64,000 bases of DNA. It comes from Lichenibacterium ramalinae (GTDB lineage: Bacteria > Pseudomonadota > Alphaproteobacteria > Rhizobiales > Beijerinckiaceae). The position numbers and the translations under genes are program-made. The notes beneath the pieces are model-generated. The model saw nothing but the letters and a program-made list of their open reading frames with translations. It did no database searches and was not told where the DNA came from. The DNA lies in assembly GCF_004137085.1 (NCBI RefSeq), contig NZ_QYBC01000004.1, forward strand, positions 62,001 through 126,000. The letters are read 5' to 3'. Of the stretch, positions 27,559 to 36,519 are shown in pieces; the stretch's first letter is position 1, and every line of letters starts with the position of its first letter.

Positions 27559-27652
27559 AGAGCAGCGCCGGCTTTCTCGGGTCCGCCCTGGCGGTTCCGA
27601 GCCGCCGGGACTGCTCTCGCTTCCGGGCCGGAGCGGAGCCGCCGGAGGCGGA
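27559..27652. repeat. structured dispersed repeat, copy B
   Basis: Copy B of the element at 5362-5455. AGAGCAG (27559-27565) and ACTGCTCTCG (27610-27619) are 51 bases apart, exactly as in copy A. The inner and third stems are kept, mostly by changed base pairs (for example CCGCC-GGA-GGCGG against GTCGCC-GAA-GGCGAC). Here it lies between convergent genes. Confidence 0.6.
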
Positions 27653-27658
27653 TTCGGC

Positions 27659-29233
27659 CTAACCCGCGTGCCCGCCCCCCTCGCCGAGCGCGCGGCGAAG
27701 GCGGCCCTCGTCGAAGTCGAACTCCTCCTCGAGCGACTGCAGCAGCTCGCCGTCGATCGTGCCGGCACGGTCCAGCACGGCGCGCCGTGCCGCATGGGCG
27801 GCGGAGAGTTCGAGCTGCAGCCGAGCCTCGCGCCGCTTGGCGGCGAGGCCGTGGCCGGCGATCATGGCGTCGGCATTGTCCCGCATGCGGCGGTACTGGC
27901 GCAGCATGTCGGCGTCGGGCAGGCCGAGGACGCGGCCGTTGAACAGGCGGTTCTCGATCGTGTCCAGGGCCGCGACGGCGGCCTCGCGGCGGATCACGGC
28001 TTCCGGGCTGGCGCCCTCCTCGGCCGGTGCCTCAACGACGCCCAGCCGCCGGATGAGCCAGCCCAGCGTCGTGCCCTGCAGCACCAGCGTCACCAGGATG
28101 GCGCAGAAGGCCAGGAACACGATGAGGTCGCGGCCGGGGAACTCGACCGGCAACGCCAAGGCCGCCGCGAGGCTCACGACGCCGCGCATGCCGGCCCAGG
28201 AGATCACGGCGAGATGGGTGGACCGCAGCGTGGCGCGGCGGAAGCCGAGGAGGCGCGGCAGGCCCGACGTGCCGAAGACCCAGACGAACCGGCTGGCGAT
28301 GAGGGCCGCCGAGGTCGCCAGCGCCAGTTCGGCGAGGTTGGCGGCGCTATAGGCGCCGAGCCGCCCCGCCACGTCCCGGAGCTGCAGGCCGATGAGGATG
28401 AAGACGAGGCTCGTCAGCACGAACTCGATGAAGTCCCACACCGCCGTGGAGGCGACGCGCGTCCGGGCCGACATGGCCTCGTGCTGGCGCACGCCGATGA
28501 CGAGGCCGCAGGCCACCGCCGCCAGCACGCCCGAAAGCCCGAAGGCTTCGGCGCCGAAATAGCAGGCGAAGCCCGCCAGCACGCCGGCCGCGATCTCGAG
28601 CAGCGTGTCCTCGAGCGCGATGGTGGCGGCGATGGCGAGGCGCCCCACCACGTAGCCGATCGCCGTCCCGCCGATGGCCGACAGCACGAAGGACGAGGCC
28701 GCGTCGCCGAGCGCCACCTGGCCGGCGGCCGTCGCCGCGATGGCGGCCCGGTAGAGGATCAGCGACGACGCGTCGTTGAGGAGGCTCTCGCCTTCCAGGA
28801 TGGTGACGAGGCGGCGGGGGATCCGCGTGGTCTTGAGCACCGCGCTGGCCGCGACGGCATCGGGGGGCGCCACGATGGCGCCGAGCGCCACACAGGCCGC
28901 CCAGGGCAGCTCGGGGGCGAGCGCCTTGGTGACGGCCGCGACCGCCGCCGCCGTGAACACCACGGCGCCGAGCGCCAGCAGCAGGATCGGGCGCAAGGCC
29001 GAACGGAAGGCCGCCCAGTCGGTGCGGTAGGCGCTGACCTGCAGCAGCGGGGGCAGAAAAAATGCGAGCGCGATATGGGGATCGAGTTCGACCCGCGGTA
29101 CGTTGGGCACGAAAGCCAGCGCCATGCCCCCCAGCACCAGCGCGACGGCCGACGGCATGCGGGCGTGCCTGGCCGCATAGGCCAGCGCCACGCTGGCCGC
29201 CAGCAGACCGATGAGCACCTCGACGAATTCCAT
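27659..29233 (-). CDS. Na+/H+ (or K+/H+) antiporter, CPA1 NhaP type
   Basis: A 524-residue inner-membrane cation/proton antiporter. About twelve hydrophobic helices fill residues 1-415. Family motifs include the dense FFLPPLLQ segment, the ion-site region GAIVAPPDAVA, EGESLLNDASSL and WAGMRGVVSLAAALALP. A charged cytoplasmic helical tail of about 110 residues follows, rich in Arg, Glu and Ala. It would set internal pH and alkali-cation levels. It reads towards PBP1a and divergently from the SLC13 permease. Confidence 0.94.
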   Translation of the reverse strand: MEFVEVLIGLLAASVALAYAARHARMPSAVALVLGGMALAFVPNVPRVELDPHIALAFFLPPLLQVSAYRTDWAAFRSALRPILLLALGAVVFTAAAVAAVTKALAPELPWAACVALGAIVAPPDAVAASAVLKTTRIPRRLVTILEGESLLNDASSLILYRAAIAATAAGQVALGDAASSFVLSAIGGTAIGYVVGRLAIAATIALEDTLLEIAAGVLAGFACYFGAEAFGLSGVLAAVACGLVIGVRQHEAMSARTRVASTAVWDFIEFVLTSLVFILIGLQLRDVAGRLGAYSAANLAELALATSAALIASRFVWVFGTSGLPRLLGFRRATLRSTHLAVISWAGMRGVVSLAAALALPVEFPGRDLIVFLAFCAILVTLVLQGTTLGWLIRRLGVVEAPAEEGASPEAVIRREAAVAALDTIENRLFNGRVLGLPDADMLRQYRRMRDNADAMIAGHGLAAKRREARLQLELSAAHAARRAVLDRAGTIDGELLQSLEEEFDFDEGRLRRALGEGGGHAG

Positions 29234-29316
29234 GCCGTATTCCCCGTCTGCACTTCAGCGGCTTCAACGCGAAGCCGGCCCTCGATGAAGGCTTCCATGT
29301 CAATTATTTCCGCGCC

Positions 29317-31110
29317 GTGGCGCCGGGGCCGCGCCGCGTGACCGGCCAGCAGACCGCCATCCTGGTCATCTGTGCCGTCGCCATGGGGCTCTTCGCCTGG
29401 GGCCGCTGGCGGTTCGACGTCGTCGGCCTGCTCGCTCTTGCCGCCGCCGTGCTGTCCGGCGCCGTGCCGGCGGAGGGCGCCTTCGCTGGCTTCGCCGACC
29501 CCGCCGTCGCCGCCATCGCGGCCGTGCTGGTGCTCAGCGCCGCCATCCGCGATTCGGGCCTGTTCTCCGCGCCGCTGCGCGTCCTGTCCGCCCTGCCACG
29601 CGTGACCGGGCTCGAGGTCGGCGTCGTGGGGGCCGTCGCGGCCGCGCTGTCGGCGCTGATGAACAACCACGACGCGTATGCGGCGCTGTTGCCGGCGGCC
29701 CGCACCTCCGTGCGCCGCAGCCGCCGCTCGCCGGCGCCGCTCGTGGCGGCCCTGGGCGCCGCCTCGCTGCTCGGCGGCCTCATCACCATCGTGGGCACGC
29801 CGCCGAACCTCCTCGTCTCGAGCCTGCGCCGCCAGGCGACCGGGACGGGTTTCGGGGTCTTCGACTTCGCCCCCGTCGGCGCCGTGCTGGCCGTGGCCGG
29901 CGTGCTGTTCCTGGCTTTCGGCTGGCGCCTGCTGCCGCGCGAACAGCGGCGCGAGCGCGACGCCGAATCGGTGCTCACCGGGGAAAGCTACACCAGCGAG
30001 GTGGCGATCCCGACGGGCTCGCCCCTCGTCGGCCAGACCGTGTCGGCCCTGCTGACGCGGGCCGACCGCGACATCGCGGTGGCGGCCATCATCCGCGAGG
30101 ACTACCGCCGCTTCACGCCCCGCGCCGGTGCCGAGATCGCGGCCGGCGACGTGCTGGTGCTGAACTGCGAACCCGAAGCGCTGCAGCGGCTCATCGAACA
30201 GGCCGGCTCCTTCATCGTCGGCGGGCGCGGCACGGCGGGGCTCGATCCCGAGCGGATCGGCGTCGTCGAGGCCGTGGTGTCGCCGGGCTCGGAGCTGGTC
30301 GGCGCCTCGCCCGGCGAGATCGGGCTCGACGAACGCTACCGCGTGAGCCTCCTCGCCATCGGTCGCCGCGGCGGCCACCTCGCGGCGCGGCTCCGCCGCA
30401 CCAAGCTGCGGGCCGGCGACGTGCTGGTGCTGCAGGGCGAACTCGACACGATGGGGCCGACCCTGGGGGCGCTCGGCTGCCTCACGCTGGCGGAACGCCG
30501 CCTACGGCTCGGCCGCCGCCGGCGCGTCGCCCTGCCGGCCCTGTTCATGGCCTGCGCCCTCGGCCTCGCCGGCTATGGCCTGTTGCCGATCTCGGTGGCG
30601 CTTCTCTGCGCCGTGACGCTGCTGATGGTGCTGCGCATCGCCACCATGACGGAAGTCTACGGCAGCGTCGCCTGGCCGGTCGTGGTGCTGTTCGGCGCGC
30701 TGCTGCCGGTCAGCGCCGCGCTGCGCCGCTCCGGTGCGGCGGACCTGCTGGCCGGGCAGATCGCCGGCCTCGTCGGCGGGCTGCCGGCACCCTGGACGGT
30801 GGGGGCCACGCTGGTGCTGGCGCTGGCGGCGACGCCCGTCATCAACGGTGCCGCGACCGTGCTGCTGCTGGGGCCGGTCGCCGCCAGCGTCGCCGCCCGG
30901 CTCGGCCTGTCGATCGACCCCTACCTCATGGCCGTCGCGGTCGGTGCCTCCTGCGACTTCTTCACGCCGGTCGGCTCGCGCGGCAACATCCTGTCGCTGG
31001 GCACGGACCGCAACGCCGCCCGCGGCCCCTGGCGGCTGGCCCTCGGCCTGACGCTGCTGGTGGCGCTGGTCGGCACGCCCGCCATCCTGTCGTTCTGGCC
31101 CGTCCGATGA
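29317..31110 (+). CDS. SLC13/DASS-type permease with two RCK_C (TrkA-C) domains
   Basis: A 597-residue anion/cation permease of the SLC13-like family. N-terminal helices (about 10-215), including the conserved GTPPNLLVSS stretch, are followed by two cytoplasmic TrkA-C/RCK_C domains (about 220-300 and 305-385). A second set of helices (about 405-590) contains NGAATVLLLGP and the FFTPVGSRGN motif. Substrate unknown; related proteins move sulfate, dicarboxylates or are tied to sodium. GTG at 29317 is the longest start; GTG 29338 is an alternative. Its stop overlaps the next start (ATGA). Confidence 0.88.
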   Translation: MAPGPRRVTGQQTAILVICAVAMGLFAWGRWRFDVVGLLALAAAVLSGAVPAEGAFAGFADPAVAAIAAVLVLSAAIRDSGLFSAPLRVLSALPRVTGLEVGVVGAVAAALSALMNNHDAYAALLPAARTSVRRSRRSPAPLVAALGAASLLGGLITIVGTPPNLLVSSLRRQATGTGFGVFDFAPVGAVLAVAGVLFLAFGWRLLPREQRRERDAESVLTGESYTSEVAIPTGSPLVGQTVSALLTRADRDIAVAAIIREDYRRFTPRAGAEIAAGDVLVLNCEPEALQRLIEQAGSFIVGGRGTAGLDPERIGVVEAVVSPGSELVGASPGEIGLDERYRVSLLAIGRRGGHLAARLRRTKLRAGDVLVLQGELDTMGPTLGALGCLTLAERRLRLGRRRRVALPALFMACALGLAGYGLLPISVALLCAVTLLMVLRIATMTEVYGSVAWPVVVLFGALLPVSAALRRSGAADLLAGQIAGLVGGLPAPWTVGATLVLALAATPVINGAATVLLLGPVAASVAARLGLSIDPYLMAVAVGASCDFFTPVGSRGNILSLGTDRNAARGPWRLALGLTLLVALVGTPAILSFWPVR

Positions 31111-31670
31111 GCCTGCTGTCGCGGTTCCTCACCCTCGCGGCGGAGCGGCTGGGCCTGCGCCGTCCGGCCGCCGTGTCGGAGCCGGTGCCGGGCGCCGAGG
31201 CCGGCCTCGGCGAAGCGCCCCTCGACGTGCTGGCGGTGAAGCTCGCCTTCAGCCACCTGCGCAACCGCCAGCAGCTGATGGGGCCGCCCCCCACCACGCT
31301 GGGCCACCTCGACCAGAACCAGGCCGAGCTGCTGATCCGCGCCGCCATCACGGCCGCCATGGCGGACGGCCACCTCGACGAGAACGAGGAGCGGATGCTG
31401 CGCGCCTCGCTGTCCTCCCTTGAACTCCAGGTCGGCGAGCCGGGCTTCATCACGGCGGCGATCCGCAGGCCGCTGCCGCTCGACGTCCTGCTGCGCGACG
31501 TGCGCGACCCGCATCTGGCGTCCCTGGTCTACGCCGCGTCGCTGATGGCGATCGATAAGCACGGCGAGATCAACCGCGCCTACCTCCACTACCTGGCCCT
31601 GCGCCTCCGCCTGCCGCCCCCGGCGCTGGAGCGGCTGCACAGCCAATACGGCTACGCCGCCGACACCTGA
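31107..31670 (+). CDS. DUF533 (YebE-like/TerB-like) protein
   Basis: A 187-residue protein with the DUF533/tellurite-resistance TerB-like helical domain: the segment ELLIRAAITAAMADGHLDENEE is the family core here trimmed at ADGHLDENEE. DUF533 proteins often have an N-terminal membrane part; here the N-terminal half is short and not hydrophobic enough for a membrane helix. Function unknown. Overlap with the SLC13 permease (ATGA) implies translational coupling and a shared role. Confidence 0.83.
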   Translation: MSLLSRFLTLAAERLGLRRPAAVSEPVPGAEAGLGEAPLDVLAVKLAFSHLRNRQQLMGPPPTTLGHLDQNQAELLIRAAITAAMADGHLDENEERMLRASLSSLELQVGEPGFITAAIRRPLPLDVLLRDVRDPHLASLVYAASLMAIDKHGEINRAYLHYLALRLRLPPPALERLHSQYGYAADT

Positions 31671-31729
31671 CGGTGCCGGCGCCGCCGCCGGGCCGGTCGC
31701 GCGCCGCGGCGGTCCTCGACCGGCGGCCG

Positions 31730-32149
31730 TCAGGTCCCGGAGAGTTCGGCCACGGCCCGCTGCACCACGCCGCTGTCGAGCAGCATGCGGCGCGACAGGT
31801 CCGACAGGGTGACGAGGCCGATGGTGCGACCGTTGAGGTCGAGGACCGGCAAGCGCCGCAGGTTGCGGGCGCCCATGAGGTTCAGCGCCGTGGCGATAGA
31901 ATCCTCCTGCCGGCACGAGAAGATCGTGGTGGTCATGACCTCGCCCACCGTCACGGCCTTGTTGCTGAGTCCCTTGGCCACCACCCGGAACAGGATGTCC
32001 CGGTCGGTGATGATGCCTTGGAGGTCGTCGGCCGTGCCCACCGGCAGGGCCCCGACGCCGAGGTCGCCCATGGCGACGGCAGCTTCCGCGATCGTCGTCG
32101 AGGCTTCGACGAATTCGACATCGCGCGTCATCACGTCGGCGACCTGCAC
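31730..32149 (-). CDS. CBS-domain pair protein
   Basis: A 139-residue stand-alone Bateman module: CBS1 at about 7-60 (VADVMTRDVEFV, GIITDRDI) and CBS2 at about 72-126 (VGEVMTTTIFSC, LVTLSDLS). Such proteins bind adenosyl nucleotides and serve as energy or stress sensors. There is no attached enzyme domain. Downstream of mobA on the same strand, 47 bases away, but a functional link is not implied. Confidence 0.92.
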   Translation of the reverse strand: MQVADVMTRDVEFVEASTTIAEAAVAMGDLGVGALPVGTADDLQGIITDRDILFRVVAKGLSNKAVTVGEVMTTTIFSCRQEDSIATALNLMGARNLRRLPVLDLNGRTIGLVTLSDLSRRMLLDSGVVQRAVAELSGT

Positions 32150-32196
32150 GGTTGTGAGCTCCTGTGTGGCGGTAATCCCGGCGGCCCGCGCCGGGC

Positions 32197-32877
32197 TCAG
32201 GCCGGGCGCGGCCCGAACCCGACCAAATGCCGCCGCGCCGCGCCGGTTCCCGTCGCGGTCCTATCACGGATCGCGCGGAGCGCCGCCTCCGCCGCCGCGA
32301 GGTCTTCGGGCTGGTTGACGTTGAGGAAGGGGTCGTGCGGCTCGCAGGGCCAGCGCGCCTCCGCCGGGCCGAGGCGGTCGAGGAACACGCCCACGCGCCG
32401 CAGCCCTTCGCCCTCCAATGCGGCGCGCAGGGCCTCCCGGGCCGAGACGGGCCACAGGGCCGTGACGCTGTGGCGGCGGTCTCCCGACAGCGCCACCGCG
32501 GCATCGGCGCCGGCGGCCGCCCTGGCCTCCGACAGCCGGGCCACGAGGTCGTCCGGCAGCAGGGGCGCGTCGACCGGCACCGTGACGGCGTGGGTCGCGG
32601 CGGGGTCGCGCGCCGCCACCCAGTCGAGGCCGGCCAGCAACCCCGCCAAAGGTCCCGCATGGGCCCCGGCGCCGTCCGTCACCAGCGCGACGCCGGGCGG
32701 CAGGCCGTCGAGCCCGCCCGCGTGGCGGCTGACGGCGAGGGCGGCGACCTGGGGGACGAGGCGGGCGACGGTCCGGTCGACGAGGCGCAGGCCGTCGAGC
32801 CGGACCAGCGCCTTGTCCCGCCCCATGCGGCGCGACTCGCCGCCCGCCAGCACGATGCCGTGGATGCGGCCCGTCAC
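32197..32877 (-). CDS. mobA: molybdenum cofactor guanylyltransferase (MobA/MocA family)
   Basis: A 226-residue nucleotidyltransferase that attaches GMP (MobA) or CMP (MocA) to molybdopterin. The nucleotide loop AGGESRRMGRDKA is at residues 11-23 and the metal-site VPVDAPLLP further on. The GTG start overlaps the AsmA-like stop by four bases (GTGA). Whether it makes MGD or MCD cannot be told from the motif alone; the molybdenum hydroxylase at 6.3-8.6 kb belongs to the class that typically uses MCD. Confidence 0.88.
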   Translation of the reverse strand: MTGRIHGIVLAGGESRRMGRDKALVRLDGLRLVDRTVARLVPQVAALAVSRHAGGLDGLPPGVALVTDGAGAHAGPLAGLLAGLDWVAARDPAATHAVTVPVDAPLLPDDLVARLSEARAAAGADAAVALSGDRRHSVTALWPVSAREALRAALEGEGLRRVGVFLDRLGPAEARWPCEPHDPFLNVNQPEDLAAAEAALRAIRDRTATGTGAARRHLVGFGPRPA

Positions 32878-34643
32878 CGCTCGGCCGAAAGACCGTCGAA
32901 CATCGGCAGCGTCAGCGCCGGCAGCGAGCCGCCGTGCCCGACGAGGACCAGCGGGCCCGCCCAGGAGCCGCGCATGTCGAAGGGCATGGACTGGCCGTCC
33001 GGCAGGGGCAGGCCGCGCCGGTCCGTCTGGGCCGCGACGGCGTGCACGTCGATCCGCCCGTCCGGCAGGGTGGTCTCGGCGCCGAACGACATGGCGACGC
33101 CGGGCGCCGTCAGTTTGCCGTCGGGGATGCGGATCACGCCGTCCCGGATCGACAGGTCCCACTGCGCCTTGTCGAAGGTCGTCGGCGTCGCGCCGCGGTC
33201 CTCGTCGAGCGGCAGCCGGCGCCCGAGGCGCTTCAGCGCCCGAGCCAGCGACAGGCCGGCGAGCCTGCCGCCCTCGATCTCGACCTGGCCCGAGCCGAAC
33301 AGCTGCCCCACCACGGCGTGCAGGCTTTCGCCGTGCCCGTCGAGGACGGCATGGCCCGACAGGGCGCCGCCGACGCGCTCCCGCCCGCTCAGCGCTTCCG
33401 AGACGCCGGCGAGGTCGAGCCGCTGGGCCGTGAGGTCCGCATGGGCATCGACGCCCTCGGGCGACAGGGTGGCGAGCACCCGCGCCTTGACGACGCCGCC
33501 ATAGGCCTGGGCCTCGTCGAGCGTCAGTTCCAGCCGGTCGCCCCGGACCAGGGCCGCCACGGCGGCATCCGCCACCGTGACCCGGTCCACACGCGCCGCC
33601 GTGGCGGAGACCCGCATGTCGACGTCGGTGCCGAAGGGCGAAGCCGTCAGGGGGCGGCGGTAGAGGTCGTCGAAGGCGGCGCGGTCGATGCCCTCGCCGA
33701 ACAGCCGGTCGACGTCGAGCAGGTCGGTGGCGAGCGTGCCGGCCACGAGGCTGCGACCGGCATCGCGGCGCCAGGCCAGCGTGCCTTCGAAGCGCGCCTG
33801 GTCGAGCTTCACGACGGCGTTGGACACCGAAACGTCGTGCGGCTTGGCGACGACGTCGCCGCCGATCTGCGCCCGCCGGGCGTCGACGGCCAGCGGGATG
33901 CCGCCGAGCGTCCGGAGCAGGCGCGGCAAGGATGTGGTGGTCAGCGCGGCATGGCCGGCGAACTGCGGCTGGGCGCCGCCCGACAGGATGCCGTCGGCGT
34001 TGAAGCCGACGAGCGGCGACTCCACCTGCAGCGTCACCGCCGACCCTTCGGCCGTCAGCCCCCGGGCGGGGTGCTGGAGCTCCCCGGCGAACCGCGCCGT
34101 CGTGCCCCGGGCCGTCGCCGTGCCCGACAGCACGAGGCCGTCGCCGTCTCCGGGCCAGGTGGCGGTCGCGTCGATGCCGGTGACCAGCATGTCTCCGCCG
34201 GCGGCGGCGGAGCGCGTCCTCAGGAGGCCGGAGCGCAGCCGCAGCTGCAGGGCGGGTCCGGGGGCGGGGGCAGGGGCGCCGGCACCCGGGGGCGGGCGGG
34301 GCAACCTGTCGAGGTCGACCGTCGCGGTCGGCTCCACCAGCGTCGCCGAGGTCATGCGCCACCGGCCCCGCAGCAGGCTCGGGATGTCGAGTTCGGCCTT
34401 GATGAGGGGGGCGTCGAGCGTGACGGCGCCGTTGTCCGCCGCGACCGTGAGTTGGGTCGCCTGGATGCGCGGCCGCGGCAGCAGCTTGATGGTGGCGGGG
34501 CCCGCCAGCGTCGCCCGCACGCCGGTGAACCCGGAATCCAGCGCTTCGGCCACCACCGCCCGCGGGATGCGCCAGGGCGTGGCGGCCGCCACGAGGCCCG
34601 CGGCGATCAGGAGGGCGGCCGTCGGCCAAACGAGTCTCGTCAT
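32874..34643 (-). CDS. AsmA family protein
   Basis: A 589-residue AsmA-like envelope protein: one N-terminal membrane helix (LVWPTAALLIAAGLVAAA) followed by a long beta-rich periplasmic part, of the repeating type now linked to bridge-like lipid transport between membranes. The C-terminal AsmA_2 region contains the characteristic LFGSGQVEIEGGRLAGL and an IRDGVIRI repeat. ATG 34643 gives a clean membrane start; longer starts at 34670 and 34718 are possible. It is the first gene before mobA and its stop overlaps that gene's start. Confidence 0.85.
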   Translation of the reverse strand: MTRLVWPTAALLIAAGLVAAATPWRIPRAVVAEALDSGFTGVRATLAGPATIKLLPRPRIQATQLTVAADNGAVTLDAPLIKAELDIPSLLRGRWRMTSATLVEPTATVDLDRLPRPPPGAGAPAPAPGPALQLRLRSGLLRTRSAAAGGDMLVTGIDATATWPGDGDGLVLSGTATARGTTARFAGELQHPARGLTAEGSAVTLQVESPLVGFNADGILSGGAQPQFAGHAALTTTSLPRLLRTLGGIPLAVDARRAQIGGDVVAKPHDVSVSNAVVKLDQARFEGTLAWRRDAGRSLVAGTLATDLLDVDRLFGEGIDRAAFDDLYRRPLTASPFGTDVDMRVSATAARVDRVTVADAAVAALVRGDRLELTLDEAQAYGGVVKARVLATLSPEGVDAHADLTAQRLDLAGVSEALSGRERVGGALSGHAVLDGHGESLHAVVGQLFGSGQVEIEGGRLAGLSLARALKRLGRRLPLDEDRGATPTTFDKAQWDLSIRDGVIRIPDGKLTAPGVAMSFGAETTLPDGRIDVHAVAAQTDRRGLPLPDGQSMPFDMRGSWAGPLVLVGHGGSLPALTLPMFDGLSAER

Positions 34644-34965
34644 CCGTCTCCGCCGCACCGAATCGTGCATCCCATCCGCGACGGCCCCGTGTTGACCATG
34701 CGACACGCGCCGAGCCAAGCCCGGTTAGGCGTCAAACGTGGCGCAAATGTCACGTGGCAACGGCTTGTCAACCGTAACCTCGGAGATGAGCCGCAGGAAA
34801 GCTTCGGGCCAGGCCGGCGCCATAAAAAGGTCGAACTGGAACGGCGATTTGCGGGTCGACAACGTCGAACTCCCCTTCGGTCGACAGCCGCGCCGGGGAC
34901 GATGCGACGCAGGCCGGGTTGGGGTGCGGCGCCCCGTCGCCAGGCGGTCCCGAGGGTTTGGAGCC

Positions 34966-36306
34966 ATGCTGTTGAGCAACTACGACCGACGCTTCCGCGC
35001 GCCGAAGGCGATGTCCGCCTCGCTGGCCGCCGTGCTGCTGTCCACCGCCGCCTTCGTGGCGATGAGCGGCGCGGCCCGCGCGGACGACGACACCGGGTCG
35101 TCGGCCCCGAGCGGCCAGGCCGAATGGGCGCAGCGCTACGATTCGGACGCGCGCCAGCAGGTGTCGCGCGAGACCACGCCGACGCTGTCGGCCGCGACCG
35201 TGACGGCCACCGAGGCGGCCGTGCAGAAGTACCAGGGCATCGTGGGGCAGGGCGGCTGGGGCACGGTCCCCAACGCCGGCAACCTCCATGTCGGCTCCAA
35301 GGGCCCGGCCGTGGTGGCGCTGCGCCGTCGCCTCGAAGTCACCGGCGACCTCGATCAGGCGGCCGGCATCTCGCCGGTCTTCGACGCCTATGTCGAGGCG
35401 GCGGTGAAGCGCTTCCAGGCGCGGCACGGCCTCGGCCAGACCGGAATCGTGTCGAGCCAGACCGTGGCGGCCCTCAACATCCCGGCCGACCTCCGCCTGA
35501 AGCAGCTCGAAACCAACCTCATCCGTCTGCGCTCCTTCGCCGGCAACCTCGGCGAGCGCTTCGTCATGGCCAACATCCCGGCCGCCTCGGTCGAGACGGT
35601 GGAGAACGGCGTGGTGTTCAGCCATCACGTCGCCGGCGTCGGCAAGATCGACCGCCAGTCGCCCGTCATGCAGACCAAGGCGATCGACATCAACTTCAAC
35701 CCCTACTGGACGGTGCCGGCCTCGATCATCCGCAAGGACCTGATCCCCAAGATGCAGGCCGACGCCAACTACCTCACCGACAATCACATCCGCATCTTCA
35801 ACAAGGACAACCAGGAGGTCGCGTCGAGCTCCATCAACTGGCACTCGATGGACGCCACCAACTATCGCTACCGCGAGGATCCGGGCATCAACAACTCGCT
35901 CGGCGTGGTGCGGATCAACATCAACAATCCCTACGGCGTCTACATGCACGACACGCCGACGAAGGGCGTGTTCGGCGACGACTTCCGCTTCGTGTCGTCG
36001 GGCTGCATCCGCGTGCAGAACGTCCGCGACTACGTGGCCTGGCTGCTCAAGGACAACCCGGGCTGGGACCGCGACAAGATCGATGCCGCCATCCGCTCGG
36101 GCGAGCGCATCGACGTGAAGCTCGCCAACCCCGTGCCGGTCTACTGGGTCTACGTCACGGCTTGGGCCACGCCGGACGGGCTCGTGCAGTTCCGCGACGA
36201 CATCTACAACCGCGACGGTCTCGGCGCGCCGGGCACGCTGGCCTCGGCCGCCGACCCCAATGCGGACGAGAACGCCGCCGTGGAACCGGCGCTCCAGCAG
36301 GATTGA
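34966..36306 (+). CDS. L,D-transpeptidase (YkuD) with peptidoglycan-binding domain
   Basis: A 446-residue exported transpeptidase of the YcbB-like group, forming 3-3 crosslinks or anchoring proteins to peptidoglycan. Signal peptide about 15-45 (VLLSTAAFVAMSGAARA), a peptidoglycan-binding domain at about 105-165, then the YkuD domain with His328 (YMHD) and Cys347 in FVSSGCIRV. ATG 34966 follows a GAGGG/GGAG site; a longer frame to 34738 has no signal-like sequence. A textbook terminator follows. Confidence 0.93.
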   Translation: MLLSNYDRRFRAPKAMSASLAAVLLSTAAFVAMSGAARADDDTGSSAPSGQAEWAQRYDSDARQQVSRETTPTLSAATVTATEAAVQKYQGIVGQGGWGTVPNAGNLHVGSKGPAVVALRRRLEVTGDLDQAAGISPVFDAYVEAAVKRFQARHGLGQTGIVSSQTVAALNIPADLRLKQLETNLIRLRSFAGNLGERFVMANIPAASVETVENGVVFSHHVAGVGKIDRQSPVMQTKAIDINFNPYWTVPASIIRKDLIPKMQADANYLTDNHIRIFNKDNQEVASSSINWHSMDATNYRYREDPGINNSLGVVRININNPYGVYMHDTPTKGVFGDDFRFVSSGCIRVQNVRDYVAWLLKDNPGWDRDKIDAAIRSGERIDVKLANPVPVYWVYVTAWATPDGLVQFRDDIYNRDGLGAPGTLASAADPNADENAAVEPALQQD

Positions 36307-36348
36307 TCCAGGCGCGGTCCCGGCAGGGGCCGCGGCATCGCGACCGGA

Positions 36349-36383
36349 AGGCGTCGGGGGCGGAGAGCCCCCGGCGCCTTTTT
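36349..36383 (+). terminator. intrinsic terminator after L,D-transpeptidase
   Basis: Arms AGGCGTCGGGGGC (36349-36361) and GCCCCCGGCGCCT (36367-36379) pair with one G-U around GGAGA, followed by a run of five T (36379-36383). The clearest rho-independent terminator in the window. Confidence 0.85.
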
Positions 36384-36393
36384 CGCGACCGGC

Positions 36394-36422
36394 CGTGACT
36401 AAGCCGTGACGACGCGCTATCA
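36394..36422 (+). promoter_or_regulatory. candidate glyA promoter
   Basis: CGTGAC (36394-36399), 17 bases, then CTATCA (36417-36422), about 100 bases before glyA and just after the preceding terminator. The -35 box matches only the TGAC core. Sequence inference. Confidence 0.32.
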
Positions 36423-36519
36423 CGGCGCCTGTGGGCCACGCGCGCCCCGGGCGGCGGCCGCTCCGGATCTCCAGCGTGGCGACTTCCAGCCCCGGCGCCG
36501 CCCGTCGATCGAGATCCCC

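Noticed and set aside
34743-34771. TTGACA on the minus strand before the AsmA-like gene
   Set aside because: A perfect -35 but the hexamer at proper spacing is ATTTGC, a poor -10.
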